Notes under the pieces: generated by a model | Database searches by the model: none | Seen by the model: only the letters and a program-made list of their open reading frames with translations | What the model was told of the DNA's origin: nothing | In this document: positions 1 through 9,960 of the stretch, in pieces | Layout of the letters: each line of letters opens with the position of its first letter | Position numbering within the stretch: position 1 is the first letter of the stretch | From: Brachyspira hampsonii | Lineage (GTDB): Bacteria; Spirochaetota; Brachyspiria; Brachyspirales; Brachyspiraceae | Direction: 5' to 3' | DNA: 64,000 bases | NCBI RefSeq assembly: GCF_001746205.1 | Contig: NZ_MDCO01000009.1 | Location: forward strand, 485,054-549,053 | Made by a program: the position numbers and the translations under genes

Positions 1-90
1 AGAAATTCAGGAAAGAAATTCTATAAAACTATTGAGTCTAATAAAATTGTATGTGAATTTGAGTTTGATACAAATTGGAAGCCAAATTAA
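1..90 (+). CDS. C-terminal tail of an unidentified protein (cut by window edge)
   Basis: Frame 1 is open from the first base to a TAA at 88-90, giving 29 residues that end in FDTNWKPN. It is followed within 30 bases by a good intrinsic terminator on the same strand, which supports it as a genuine gene end. Too little is present to assign a family. Confidence 0.6.
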   Translation, partial: RNSGKKFYKTIESNKIVCEFEFDTNWKPN

Positions 91-116
91 TTAAAAAATT
101 AATTTATGAAATTATT

Positions 117-150
117 AGGGCATTTTCTTTAATAGATAATGTCCTTTTTT
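117..150 (+). terminator. Rho-independent terminator after the first partial gene
   Basis: An 8-bp stem (AGGGCATT with AATGTCCT, one G-T pair) with a 13-base loop is followed directly by a run of six T on the plus strand. Confidence 0.75.
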
Positions 151-227
151 ATAATAATAAATTTGGATTTTAAGTATATAATAATTTTATAGAAAGTTTA
201 AATAAACTATATTCAGTTCCAAAAATA

Positions 228-255
228 TTGACTTAAATGTTTAATATGTTATGTT
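228..255 (+). promoter_or_regulatory. Sigma-70-like promoter for the lipoprotein at 289
   Basis: TTGACT at 228-233 and TATGTT at 250-255 are separated by 16 bases and lie 33 bases upstream of the ATG. The -35 is 5/6 and the -10 is 4/6 of consensus. Confidence 0.45.
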
Positions 256-288
256 AATATGTTTTCATGAAAAAATAAAGGAGAAAAT

Positions 289-1098
289 ATGAAAAAAATA
301 CTCACATTTTTATTAATTTTAAGCAATATAATTTTTGTAGGATGCGGAAACAATGTAACAAATTCCGATAGTACTACTGTTCCAGGTGACGATAGTCAAA
401 ACTTGCAAAAACCAGATGGTTTATCATCAACTCATGATGGTACTTGGTATTTTTACAGCGAAGATGGATCAGTAAATGGCGATACTGTTACTATAGCTAA
501 TGGAGGAATTACAGGATTAAAAACATCATCAGGAACAGCAATAGATTTTGTAAAAGATAATTTTAATAGTAAATTCAGTCTTTTAGATTCCAATCCTATT
601 GGTGAAAAAAACTATGTCGTATATAAAGATGGCTATACTGGCAACATGAATTTCAATACAGATGTAGGCTATTTAAAAATAAGAGATGCTTCTTCAGGTA
701 GTGTCGTAATGGAAGGAATGCTTTCAAAAACACAAAAAACTACTACTATAGATAATACTTATACTGGAACATATACAGCAACCAAAGGTAATAGTACAAC
801 AATAAAAATTAATGTTACATCTACTTTAGTTACTTTAACAATAACATCAAGCTCAATAATGAGAAATTATAAAATTCCTGCTGCATATTTTACTAAAAGC
901 GGTCATTCTTATACTTCTACTGCTATGAATTATCCTAATACAGTATTAAATTTTGATACAACAACTACAACTTTTACTATACAACATGTAAATGTAAATT
1001 ATAGTGCTTCTGATGCTAATTTTACTAAAGTATCTTCTTCTTCTGGATCCCCTACTACTATTTCTACATCAGCTGATACATATACAAAAGGACAATAA
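289..1098 (+). CDS. Secreted lipoprotein of unknown function, Thr/Ser-rich
   Basis: The 269-residue product begins with a lysine n-region and hydrophobic core ending in a lipobox (FVGC, Cys19), so it should be lipidated and anchored in a membrane. The mature part is rich in Thr, Ser and Asn (runs such as TTTTT near residue 225) with alternating polar and hydrophobic residues, which suggests beta structure. No catalytic motif or named family was recognised. The start is well supported by an AAAGGAG ribosome site 6 bases before the ATG. It is a single-gene unit with its own candidate promoter and a strong terminator. Lipoproteins of this type are numerous in Brachyspira. Confidence 0.8.
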   Translation: MKKILTFLLILSNIIFVGCGNNVTNSDSTTVPGDDSQNLQKPDGLSSTHDGTWYFYSEDGSVNGDTVTIANGGITGLKTSSGTAIDFVKDNFNSKFSLLDSNPIGEKNYVVYKDGYTGNMNFNTDVGYLKIRDASSGSVVMEGMLSKTQKTTTIDNTYTGTYTATKGNSTTIKINVTSTLVTLTITSSSIMRNYKIPAAYFTKSGHSYTSTAMNYPNTVLNFDTTTTTFTIQHVNVNYSASDANFTKVSSSSGSPTTISTSADTYTKGQ

Positions 1099-1183
1099 AT
1101 ATTATTTGAGTTTTAATGATAAGTACATTTTATTACTATAAGTTAAAATTATATGCTTAAATTAATATAAACTACAATAATGA

Positions 1184-1220
1184 AGAGCTTAAGTACTATA
1201 ACTTAAGCTCTTTATTTTTT
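1184..1220 (+). terminator. Rho-independent terminator of the lipoprotein gene
   Basis: A perfect 11-bp stem (AGAGCTTAAGT, 1184-1194, with 1201-1211) and 6-base loop are followed by TTATTTTTT. It lies between convergent genes. The minus-strand side lacks a T run, so it mainly serves the plus-strand gene. Confidence 0.85.
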
Positions 1221-1235
1221 ATTTATGTTTATCTA

Positions 1236-4200
1236 TTATTTACCCGGAGTGCTTAAAGCATCATCAATACCTGTTCCTGTTTCAACACTAGCCAAATCTT
1301 TAGCATCATAATCTTTAAGCGGTATTCTATTTCTAATAGCAGCATAAACAGTAGGTACTATAACAAGAGTAAACATAGTAGAAACTGTTAGTCCTCCAAG
1401 AACTGCTAATGATAAAGGCTGATACATCTCATTACCTTCTCCGCTTGATAATGCCATAGGAAGAAGACCTAATATTGTAGTAAGAGAAGTCATCAAAACC
1501 GGTCTTAATCTCCTAGGACCTGCTATTAAAGCAGCTTTATCACCGTTAATCTTTTTCTCATGCATAAGCTGATTCATATAGTCAATAAGTACAATACCAT
1601 TATTAACTACTATACCAATAAGAACTATAACCCCAATACCGCTGTATACACTTAAAGTTTGTCCTGTAATAAATAATAGTGTAAGAGATCCTGCAAAACC
1701 AAAAGGTATAGCAAGAGCAATAACAAAAGGAGCTATATAAGATTCAAACTGACTTGCCATAATAGCATAAACTAATACTAAAGCCAAGAATAAAGCCTGT
1801 ATAAGCTGACCGAATGCCTCATTCATATCTTCATAATCTCCTGAATAAACTATTGAGAAGCCGGAAGGTAAGAATACTTTCTCATTTATAGCAGCCTGTA
1901 CATCAGCCATTATCTGATTCATAGGTCTTCCATATCCTGAGGCAGTAATTGAAGTTATTCTGCTGTCATTTTTTCTCTCTATTTCTGAAGGAGCAAAACT
2001 TTTATCTACATTTGCTATAGCAGATACCGGAACCATTCCAGCAGGAGTTGGTATAAGCATTCTATTAACATCATCTATATTGATTCTATCTCTTTCATTT
2101 AATCTTACTATAACATCAATATCAGTAACATCAGAATTATCCGGAGTCATTCTAGTAGCAGTAGTACCTCCGAAACTTGTTTTAATAGAGTTAGCAACAG
2201 TATTTATATTAAGTCCCATTTTAGAAGCTAAATCTCTATTAACAGTAACATTAAGTTCTGGACTCGCATCACTTTTTTTCAAACGAACATCTCTAAGTCC
2301 AGGAACATCCTGCAAAGCAGCTATTACATTATTAGCAAGCTCTCTGGCTCTAGTTAAATCTTCACCAACTATATCTATGTCAATACCGCTGGAATCACTA
2401 TTTCCGCCGCCCCTCATGCTGCTTACTAAATCGACATTAATTGTAGCAGGATAGCTTGCTAATTTTTTTCTTACAAGCTCAACATATTCAGCAGTCTCCA
2501 TAGTTCTTCCGTCAGATTTATCTATAAGTTTAGCTCTGATTTCACCTTTATTTGCATCAGAACCGGATCTTGCTCTAGTTTGAATTCTGCTTAAATCTTT
2601 TCCGACAACCTCTTCTACATCTTTTCTCATTCTGTCAATGAAAGCACCGGTCTGTTCTTTTCTAGTACCTATAGGCATAGTAATACTAGCTCTAAATTGT
2701 CCCTCGTCAGATTCAGGGAAACCCTCTTTACCTATAAATATTAATCCAACAATAATTACAGAAAATACGATAGTTATAACAGGAATTAATACTCTGTTTT
2801 TATGATAAACTGAATAAGTTAATATTTTTTCATATACATAATTAACTTTTGAGTGGAAATGCTTATCAAAGAAATCTTCAAATTTGGATAAGAATTTAGA
2901 TTTTTTAGTAGTTACAAGTCTAGCCCCAAGCATAGGTACAATAGTTAAAGCAACTGCCAAAGAAGCTATCATAGAAACAGTAACAGTAATACATAAATCT
3001 CTAAACATCTGACCAGTCTGACCTTCTACAAAAAGGAAAGGTAAAAATACTGCTATTGTAGTAAGAGTAGAAGCAGATATCGCAAGAGCTACAGTAGAAG
3101 TACCATCTATAGCAGATGAATACTTACCATAACCATTATTTCTATAGAAGAATATATTTTCAAGCACAACAATAGAGTTATCAACCATCATACCAATACC
3201 AAGTACAAGACCTGATAAAGAAATAATATTTAAAGTAGTTCCAAAGAAATACATCAAAGTAAATGTAACTATAATAGACATAGGAATGGATATTGCTATG
3301 ATAAGTACAGTTCTCACATTCCATAAATAAAGCATAAGTATTATAACGGCAAATAATCCTCCCTGCCAAGCGGTATCAAGAACCCCTTTTATAGCATTAT
3401 TAACATTATCAGCACTGTTAAATAATACTTCGTATTTTATACCTTCAGGGAGATTAAGAGTATCAAGTCTTTTCTTTATACCATCAGAAACTGCAACTGT
3501 ATTAGCACCTGATTCTTTATTGATAGAAACATTAACAGCAGGAGTACCATTAACTTTAATAACATCTCCGTCTTCATCATAGCCTTCATATATAGTTGCC
3601 AGCTCTCTAAGTCTTATAGGTGTGCTATTAGTTTTTAAAGCTACAACAACATTTCCTATATCATCAACGGTTTTAAACTCTCCTGTAGTTCTTAAAGTAT
3701 ATTTATAAACACCTTCATAAGTCTCTCCGCCTGATATATTCTGATTTTCAGTAGCTAAAGTGCTTACAATAGTATTGATATCAAGTCCGTAAGCCTGAAG
3801 CCTATTCATATCAACATCAACTTTAATCTGAGTTTTAAGTCCCCCTCTAATCTCAGCCATAGCAACACCGCCAACCTGTTCTATACTAGTTAATATTTGA
3901 TTATCAACTAAATTGTATAAAGCAGATAAATTCTCAGTGCCGTAAAAAGATATTTCCATAACAGGTATATTATCAGTAGAAAATTTATAAACTGCAGGAC
4001 TTTCAGCATCATCTGGAAGCGATTTTCTTATTCTATCTATTGCCTCTCTTATATCAGCAGTAGCAGAAGCTAAATCACTGCCCCAGTTAAACTCAATAAA
4101 AACTCTTGAGTCCTCTTCTTCCGAAGATGAACTTACCTCTTTAATGTTATTAACTGATGAAACAGCTCCCTCAATTATCTTAGAAACAGATTTTTCTACC

Positions 4201-4376
4201 TCTTCAGGACCTGCATTATCATAAGTAGTTCTGATACTAATAAAAGGAAGCTCCATGTCAGGCAAAAAATCTACAGGAAGCCTTGAAAGACTTACTGCAC
4301 CAAGTATGACCAGTGCAATTATACCCATAAAAACTGCTACTGGTCTTTTAACTATTAGTTCAATAAAACTTCTCAT
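1236..4376 (-). CDS. RND-family efflux pump, inner-membrane transporter (AcrB/HAE1-like)
   Basis: This 1046-residue protein is the proton-driven pump of a tripartite efflux system that moves drugs or amphiphiles from the inner membrane or periplasm through a TolC channel. The length is usual for AcrB-type pumps. TM1 is at about 11-31, TM2-6 at about 338-500 and TM8-12 at about 860-1020, with two large periplasmic loops between. The TM4 motif GMMVDNSIVVLE carries the proton-relay Asp (D399). The start has an AAAGGAG ribosome site 8 bases away. It is the last gene of a three-gene operon and begins 29 bases after the adaptor stop. The substrate cannot be read from sequence. Confidence 0.95.
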   Translation of the reverse strand: MRSFIELIVKRPVAVFMGIIALVILGAVSLSRLPVDFLPDMELPFISIRTTYDNAGPEEVEKSVSKIIEGAVSSVNNIKEVSSSSEEEDSRVFIEFNWGSDLASATADIREAIDRIRKSLPDDAESPAVYKFSTDNIPVMEISFYGTENLSALYNLVDNQILTSIEQVGGVAMAEIRGGLKTQIKVDVDMNRLQAYGLDINTIVSTLATENQNISGGETYEGVYKYTLRTTGEFKTVDDIGNVVVALKTNSTPIRLRELATIYEGYDEDGDVIKVNGTPAVNVSINKESGANTVAVSDGIKKRLDTLNLPEGIKYEVLFNSADNVNNAIKGVLDTAWQGGLFAVIILMLYLWNVRTVLIIAISIPMSIIVTFTLMYFFGTTLNIISLSGLVLGIGMMVDNSIVVLENIFFYRNNGYGKYSSAIDGTSTVALAISASTLTTIAVFLPFLFVEGQTGQMFRDLCITVTVSMIASLAVALTIVPMLGARLVTTKKSKFLSKFEDFFDKHFHSKVNYVYEKILTYSVYHKNRVLIPVITIVFSVIIVGLIFIGKEGFPESDEGQFRASITMPIGTRKEQTGAFIDRMRKDVEEVVGKDLSRIQTRARSGSDANKGEIRAKLIDKSDGRTMETAEYVELVRKKLASYPATINVDLVSSMRGGGNSDSSGIDIDIVGEDLTRARELANNVIAALQDVPGLRDVRLKKSDASPELNVTVNRDLASKMGLNINTVANSIKTSFGGTTATRMTPDNSDVTDIDVIVRLNERDRINIDDVNRMLIPTPAGMVPVSAIANVDKSFAPSEIERKNDSRITSITASGYGRPMNQIMADVQAAINEKVFLPSGFSIVYSGDYEDMNEAFGQLIQALFLALVLVYAIMASQFESYIAPFVIALAIPFGFAGSLTLLFITGQTLSVYSGIGVIVLIGIVVNNGIVLIDYMNQLMHEKKINGDKAALIAGPRRLRPVLMTSLTTILGLLPMALSSGEGNEMYQPLSLAVLGGLTVSTMFTLVIVPTVYAAIRNRIPLKDYDAKDLASVETGTGIDDALSTPGK

Positions 4377-4405
4377 AAAAATCGCTCCTTTAATTGAATA
4401 TATAA

Positions 4406-5638
4406 TTAACCGCCAATGGAATAAATACCATTATCACTGCTGTTATTATCAGTATCTGCAGTTTTTGTTGTATTAGTAGATGTTGTTTTAGGCTGAGATG
4501 TAGTAGTAGGTTTAGATGCAGTTGTAGTTTGTTTAGATGTGCTAGTAGCTGCTGGCTTAGATGCTGTTGTTGTTTGTTTGGCAGCAGCTGTATTTTCTTT
4601 AACAGATGCAGTTTGATTTGCCGATGTATTTTGATTAGTATTAGCCGAAGCAACAGCTGTAGCTTGAGGTGTAATATATTCCAATATAGTAGGGTCATTT
4701 TCTATTCTATTAACTAATGAACCATTTTTAAGGAATTCGCGTCCGAACATTACTACCTCTTCTCCTTCTTCAAGTCCTCCGCTTAAAGCTACTTTATCTT
4801 TGGAAGTGAATAATACATTAACTTCTCTTGTATATGCTCTATATTGAACATTAGTTGAATTTGCAGCCTGAACTTCTGACGGCGGATTATTTGAATTATC
4901 TTCTTTAACAACATAGATATAATTCTTACCTAAATCATCACTAAACATAGCACTGTTAGGTATAACAAATACATTATCAGCTGAATTCAAAAGTATTGAA
5001 ACATCAGAAAACATTCCAGGTAAAAGAAGTCTGTCTTTATTATCTATTAGAGCTTTTACCATTAAAGTACGGGTGGAAGGATTAACAGCATAATCTCTTT
5101 TTGTTATCTCAGCTTCTATTTCTTTATTAGGAGCTGAAGGAACTCTTATAATTACTTTTTGACCCAATTCTATTCCGGAAATGGAACGTTCTGGAACTTG
5201 TATTTCTACCTCTAATTGGCTGATATCAGCAACATTTGCTATAGGCGTAGAAGCTGCTATTGATGCACCTGCCGCCATATATGTAGTGGTAACATATCCT
5301 GAAATAGGAGTTCTTGCCGGAGCATAAGCATAATTTGCACCTATTACAAATCTGTCTATTAAAGCTATAGTGTCTCCCTTATTAACAAAACTTCCTTCGT
5401 ATTTTAAGATACTTGCAATTTTTCCGGGTACATCAGAAGATATTTCTACTTCTTTAATGGCCTTAATCTCAGCTGATAAATCTAAATACTCTTCTAAATG
5501 CTGCTTTATAGGTGCTGCTACCAATACACTTATAGGATTCTCTTTTTTCTTTAAATCTACTGCTGACTTTTTACAAGAAGCAGATAAAAAAGATAAAATT
5601 AAAACAATTGATAATATTATAATATTTACTCTTCTCAT
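4406..5638 (-). CDS. RND efflux periplasmic adaptor, lipoprotein (HlyD/AcrA family)
   Basis: This is the membrane-fusion protein linking the RND pump to the TolC-like channel. It has a signal peptide with a lipobox (SASC) followed by lysines, then the barrel-sandwich (lipoyl-like) half-motifs around PGKIASIL and the beta-barrel region. An upstream in-frame start at 5656 is possible, but the AAGGAG ribosome site lies inside that extension and the upstream gene ends at 5649, so the second of the tandem ATGs (5638) is preferred. The last roughly 80 residues are an unusual low-complexity tail of Thr, Ser, Ala, Lys, Gln and Asn in which a KQTTTASKP unit occurs twice. That tail is not part of the normal adaptor fold. 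Confidence 0.92.
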   Translation of the reverse strand: MRRVNIIILSIVLILSFLSASCKKSAVDLKKKENPISVLVAAPIKQHLEEYLDLSAEIKAIKEVEISSDVPGKIASILKYEGSFVNKGDTIALIDRFVIGANYAYAPARTPISGYVTTTYMAAGASIAASTPIANVADISQLEVEIQVPERSISGIELGQKVIIRVPSAPNKEIEAEITKRDYAVNPSTRTLMVKALIDNKDRLLLPGMFSDVSILLNSADNVFVIPNSAMFSDDLGKNYIYVVKEDNSNNPPSEVQAANSTNVQYRAYTREVNVLFTSKDKVALSGGLEEGEEVVMFGREFLKNGSLVNRIENDPTILEYITPQATAVASANTNQNTSANQTASVKENTAAAKQTTTASKPAATSTSKQTTTASKPTTTSQPKTTSTNTTKTADTDNNSSDNGIYSIGG

Positions 5639-5648
5639 CATAATCTCC

Positions 5649-7019
5649 TTAAGCACCTAAAAGCTTTAATATTTGTAAAGTGCTTGAAAAATAATCATAT
5701 ATAGCCTGCAAATATGCAAGCTGTGCATTCAAATATGTAATTTCGGCATCACTAAGTTCAAGTGTAGATATAGTACCGCCTCTATACTGCCTTTGTGCCA
5801 TTTGCAAAGCATAAGCTGCCGTTCTGGCATTCTCTGCCTGCGACTGCAAATTTACCGCTTGAGACTTTGCTGTAGAAATCAAATCTCGGCTGCTTATTTC
5901 TATAGTATCTCTTAACTCATCATAGCTTACTTCCATTTGCTTTATACTAAGCTCAATTTCTTCAGCAGCTTTTGCTGTAGAAGAAAAAGGCAAAAGAGAG
6001 TTAAGACTATATGACAAAGAAAAACCTACACTCCAACTAAATTCACCAGCCCTATTTTTCTTAAATGTACCATTCTCCATTTTTACTTTATCTACTGTAG
6101 TTACTCCTACATTAGCATTTGCTGATAAAGTAGGCCATAAATAACTCCTTGCTACTTTCCTATTATACTCTAACATTTCTAAATTGCTAGCCATATTTTT
6201 TAATTCTATATTATTATTCATTATAATAGTAAGCAAATCATCATAAGCCATATCAGGCAATGCTATATTTGTAGCATCCAATATATTACCTACTAAATCT
6301 ACATCATCAGCAACATTAGTTAAACCTATTTGTCTGATAAAAGTTAATTTCAAACTTTGATATTGATTGCTTAAATTTATAACCTGAGGTTTTGTAGTTT
6401 CATATTGTACTTTAGCATTCAAATATTCATACTCTGAAACCTGTCCGTTTCTATACTTTATATATGATTCTCGCATTCTATTGCTATAATTAAGCTGCTG
6501 CTGTAAATATACTCTGTAATTTTCCTGAGCTACAAATGTATTATAAAAATTTAATTTTGTATTGAGATCCACATTGAGTCTTTCATCATAATATGTATCC
6601 TTTTTCATTTTTAAATTAACATCTCTAGCTCTATCTGTATTCCAATTTTTAAATCCTGTAAATAATGTTTTTGATAAAGCGGCAGAAACTGACCAAGTAT
6701 CAGGACTTGTATAAACACCTGTATTTCTATTGCTGATAGAGTATTCTTTAGATTCAGCTAAATCCAATCCTCCGCTTATACTTAAAGAAGGCATAAATAA
6801 GTCAGAGAATGATGCATCTTTTTGAACTTGTGCTATTCTCACATCATATTCAGCCTTTTTCAAAGTTTTACTAGCATCAAAAGCCATATTCAGAGCATCT
6901 TCTAAAGTTATAAATATTTTTGTTTCATTTGTAATATTATCTGTTAAATTTGTATCTTGTGAATATAAAGAAATATTTAATATTAAAATCAAAACCAGAG
7001 TAACATAAAATCTCACCAC
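5649..7019 (-). CDS. TolC-like outer-membrane efflux protein
   Basis: This 456-residue protein is the outer-membrane and periplasmic channel of the efflux system. It has an N-terminal signal peptide ending near SLYSQ. Two similar long helical halves follow (roughly 35-240 and 250-456), with the family's alternating coiled-coil pattern and Ala/Gln/Asn-rich helices. Length matches the OEP family. There is no in-frame ATG at the N-terminus. Tandem GTG codons follow AGGAG, the second at 6-base spacing, so translation probably starts at GTG. It is the first gene of the operon, the adaptor follows within about 11 bases, and a promoter lies at 7072-7099. Confidence 0.9.
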   Translation of the reverse strand: MVRFYVTLVLILILNISLYSQDTNLTDNITNETKIFITLEDALNMAFDASKTLKKAEYDVRIAQVQKDASFSDLFMPSLSISGGLDLAESKEYSISNRNTGVYTSPDTWSVSAALSKTLFTGFKNWNTDRARDVNLKMKKDTYYDERLNVDLNTKLNFYNTFVAQENYRVYLQQQLNYSNRMRESYIKYRNGQVSEYEYLNAKVQYETTKPQVINLSNQYQSLKLTFIRQIGLTNVADDVDLVGNILDATNIALPDMAYDDLLTIIMNNNIELKNMASNLEMLEYNRKVARSYLWPTLSANANVGVTTVDKVKMENGTFKKNRAGEFSWSVGFSLSYSLNSLLPFSSTAKAAEEIELSIKQMEVSYDELRDTIEISSRDLISTAKSQAVNLQSQAENARTAAYALQMAQRQYRGGTISTLELSDAEITYLNAQLAYLQAIYDYFSSTLQILKLLGA

Positions 7020-7326
7020 ATGCTCCTAATATCAATTTATCATATTATAAAGTTTAGTAATAAATCTTCATATTATAAACTTAGAATAGAAAATATCAAG
7101 TTTCCATATAAAATTCGTATTATTAGACGAATAAATTTAAAAATAGTTCCTGATATATTTATAAATTTATAACAATAAAATTATAATATTGTAAACTATA
7201 CTTACAATACTTTTATTTATATTTTTTATCAATAAATAAGAAATATAAATAAATAATAATGAATTAATAAATCACTTTATACATATAATACAAATTTAAT
7301 ATTAATATGTTCATTTTTATGATTTT
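7020..7326. other. Intergenic region between the efflux operon and the DUF5682 gene
   Basis: This 307-base AT-rich gap holds the promoter of the efflux operon near its left end. The rest shows no credible open frame, strong hairpin or terminator for the upstream minus-strand gene, so some read-through into the efflux operon is possible. Confidence 0.6.
7072..7099 (-). promoter_or_regulatory. Sigma-70-like promoter of the RND efflux operon
   Basis: On the minus strand TTGATA (7094-7099) and a perfect TATAAT (7072-7077) are separated by 16 bases, about 53 bases before the GTG start. No inverted repeat that would mark a clear operator was seen nearby. Confidence 0.6.
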
Positions 7327-9849
7327 TTATAAAGTTTTAGTAATTAAATCGAAAACTTCATTATCTATTTTGGAAGCTAATTGTATTTCTTCTATAGGCA
7401 GATTAACATCTATTAATATTTTGTTTTTACTGATATTATATTTATAAGCTATAATATATGATAAACGCTCTATTTCTATAGGGCTTAAATTTGAAAATGC
7501 ATATCTGAAATTAGGAAGTATCTCTAAAAATTTATCTTCATCTAATTTTTTTATTGCAGAGTCTATACTTTCTATAATATTCTCATTTATGAATAATATA
7601 TCTCTTGCTGCTAAAAGTATACCGTTCAAAAAATATGAAGCTGATTCTATATCAGAAGATTCCATAAAAGATGATATTATATGAGAAAATTCATCTGCTG
7701 TTAATCTTCCCAATTTATATTTTAATGCTAAGCAAACTGCATATATATGAGAACTTCCAAATGTATTATCAAGCATTGAGTCTATTTTATTATTGAAAAT
7801 CTCCATATCGCACCAATTAGGATTTTCTAATGTAAATGAATATAAATTTTTTATATAATGTGAATTTTTTAATGCTTCTTCTTCATTAAGATTTTTCATA
7901 GAGTCCATATTTGTAACAGCAATCGTAAATACCTGTTTGGCTAAAGATTCTATAACAGATATTATATCATAATTACAAAATAAGGATTCCCTATCTATTG
8001 ATAAATTATTATTAATAGCTTCCATATTAGCTAAATATGATAAATTATTAAGGCAGGTGCAAAGACTTACAAAATTATTATCACTAAGTATAGTTTCTTC
8101 TATTTTATTATAGTTATCAGTAAAAAAGCTGTAAAGCCCCATGACATTAGCTTCTATTAAAAGTTTTGAAACCTCTGCAGATTCTATACGGCTATTTAAC
8201 TTTTCAACTATCAAATTTGATGCTAGCTCTTCTATTGTTACACCATAAACAGATTTATCTATTAAAACGGACTCTACTGCTGTTTTATATTCATATTTCC
8301 AAATCTCTCTTGCTAGATTCTTATTAACTTTATTTACATAGTCTGGTCCTCTTTCTAATTTGCAAAAGCCCGTATCTAAAAATCGCATCTTATGAAAAAA
8401 TTTACTCTTTTCAAAATGACTTCTATTTTTTACTATATCTAATACAGATTCTATTTCTTCTGTTTTATTAGTTTTTATCTTGTATTCCTTGCATTTATTT
8501 CTAAAATCTATTACAACAGGAGGAACTATACTTTTTGACGACACATGACCATTTGACATGCCTGAAAGAAGTTTAAGCATCAAATCAAGATTGCTAGTAT
8601 TCTCCAAAGATATATCACCCTTAACAAATGCACTTTTAGCGGCATCTATAAGCTCATAAACTCCTGCCGAATACTTACCTCTTAATTTAGCAAGATTAAC
8701 TGCCATATAATAAGCATTAATACAGTCTGGTATGCTTACATTATGATTGTATCTGTCTATATTTGAAGCCTTTATTATAAATGACATTACAACATCTAAA
8801 TACATATCACCTATATTGCCGGTATTATTTTTACTTATATAATTTTCAAGTTCTTTATAAACCAAATTATAAAATGCCGGAAACTCTATGCCGGCTCTGT
8901 ATCCTCTTCTAGCATCAGCATCTTCAAAAGAATATGGTATCAAATAGTTGGCTGTATTTGAAATTATGTATTTTTTTAATCTTTTATATTCTTTATTTAA
9001 TTTTTTATTATCTTTTTCATCCTCTTTTAATTTATCTATTATACCTTTAGTATGAAAACTTCCTGTAACTACCAAAACCCTATTATATTTTTCTAATGCC
9101 TCTTTAATATTTAAAGCCATTACATATTCTCTGTTTCTAGTTTCAAAATCTTCATCTTCTATCAAACGCATATAATAGCCTAAAGCATAAACACTTCTTA
9201 TAAAATCTTTACTGTCTTTTAATATTCCGTTTATCTCAAAATCTCTCTCCCAAAGCTCGGCAAAACTTCTAAGTCCTGCTTTTTTGGTCAGCTCTACAGT
9301 ATAAGCATTAACATTGAATTTATTATCATCATTATCATAAACAGATATTAATTTTTTTCTTTTTGTATATGTATCATTATTGACTTCTTCAGAATTTTCT
9401 TCTTCTTCATTATTTTCTTTTTCAGCCTCTGAATTGTCTATAGAATTCTCTATCATAAAAGCATAATTCATATCTATAAAACAGCAGTGAATATTATTTT
9501 TAAGTGATTCTCTTATAGCTGTAAACTCCGGAGAATAGTCTAAAAAAGGATAGTAGCATCTGTACTTCTCATTATTTCCATCAACATAGCTTGAATAAAT
9601 ACAAAATGGTGCTTTTGTATCTTCTTCAATCATATACTTCATCAAATCATTACAGTCATTTGGTCCCTCTATAAGTACAGCATCAGGCTTAAAACTCTCA
9701 AAAATTTTCTTCAAATGATATGAGCATGCTGGAGAGTGGTGTCTGATTGGAAAAAATATTACATTATCTTTTATGCTTTCTTCAAAACACTCATCAAAAT
9801 TGTTATTATCTTTTATAATATCTTTATTTATTTTATCCGCTTTTTTCAT
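7327..9849 (-). CDS. DUF5682 (YehM-like) protein, likely partner of a MoxR AAA+ ATPase
   Basis: The N-terminal third of this 840-residue cytoplasmic protein has the marks of DUF5682: PIRHHSPACS near residue 35, VLIEGPND, YPFLDYSPEFTAIRESL and, near residue 260, VTGSFHTKG. This resembles the ChaN/TraB-like fold. An acidic, low-complexity insert (EEENNEEEE-like, about 140-155) interrupts it. The rest is largely helical with no motif I recognise. In other bacteria DUF5682 genes sit with a MoxR AAA+ ATPase, a VWA protein and a SWIM zinc-finger protein (E. coli yehLMPQ). Here it stands alone, but a matching ATPase lies at 21645-22538. The biochemical activity of the family is not established. Start: AAGGA 9 bases before ATG. 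Confidence 0.8.
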   Translation of the reverse strand: MKKADKINKDIIKDNNNFDECFEESIKDNVIFFPIRHHSPACSYHLKKIFESFKPDAVLIEGPNDCNDLMKYMIEEDTKAPFCIYSSYVDGNNEKYRCYYPFLDYSPEFTAIRESLKNNIHCCFIDMNYAFMIENSIDNSEAEKENNEEEENSEEVNNDTYTKRKKLISVYDNDDNKFNVNAYTVELTKKAGLRSFAELWERDFEINGILKDSKDFIRSVYALGYYMRLIEDEDFETRNREYVMALNIKEALEKYNRVLVVTGSFHTKGIIDKLKEDEKDNKKLNKEYKRLKKYIISNTANYLIPYSFEDADARRGYRAGIEFPAFYNLVYKELENYISKNNTGNIGDMYLDVVMSFIIKASNIDRYNHNVSIPDCINAYYMAVNLAKLRGKYSAGVYELIDAAKSAFVKGDISLENTSNLDLMLKLLSGMSNGHVSSKSIVPPVVIDFRNKCKEYKIKTNKTEEIESVLDIVKNRSHFEKSKFFHKMRFLDTGFCKLERGPDYVNKVNKNLAREIWKYEYKTAVESVLIDKSVYGVTIEELASNLIVEKLNSRIESAEVSKLLIEANVMGLYSFFTDNYNKIEETILSDNNFVSLCTCLNNLSYLANMEAINNNLSIDRESLFCNYDIISVIESLAKQVFTIAVTNMDSMKNLNEEEALKNSHYIKNLYSFTLENPNWCDMEIFNNKIDSMLDNTFGSSHIYAVCLALKYKLGRLTADEFSHIISSFMESSDIESASYFLNGILLAARDILFINENIIESIDSAIKKLDEDKFLEILPNFRYAFSNLSPIEIERLSYIIAYKYNISKNKILIDVNLPIEEIQLASKIDNEVFDLITKTL

Positions 9850-9960
9850 TATTAAAAATCCTTAACAATGAAAAATATTTTACTATAAAAACAGCATAAT
9901 GCAATAATTAGAAACTACATAGAAAATAGATAAAATATATTTTGTTATATTTTTTAAATA

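Noticed and set aside
2080..2454. Open frame of 124 codons antisense to the RND pump gene.
   Set aside because: It lies fully inside a strongly supported gene, with no ribosome site or family similarity. The same holds for other antisense frames in asd, ftsK, gyrB and malX.
4390..4698. Overlapping minus-strand frame of Leu/His/Gln-rich protein.
   Set aside because: It is the shifted reading of the adaptor's low-complexity tail. Its odd composition is an artefact of the ACA/CAA-rich DNA.
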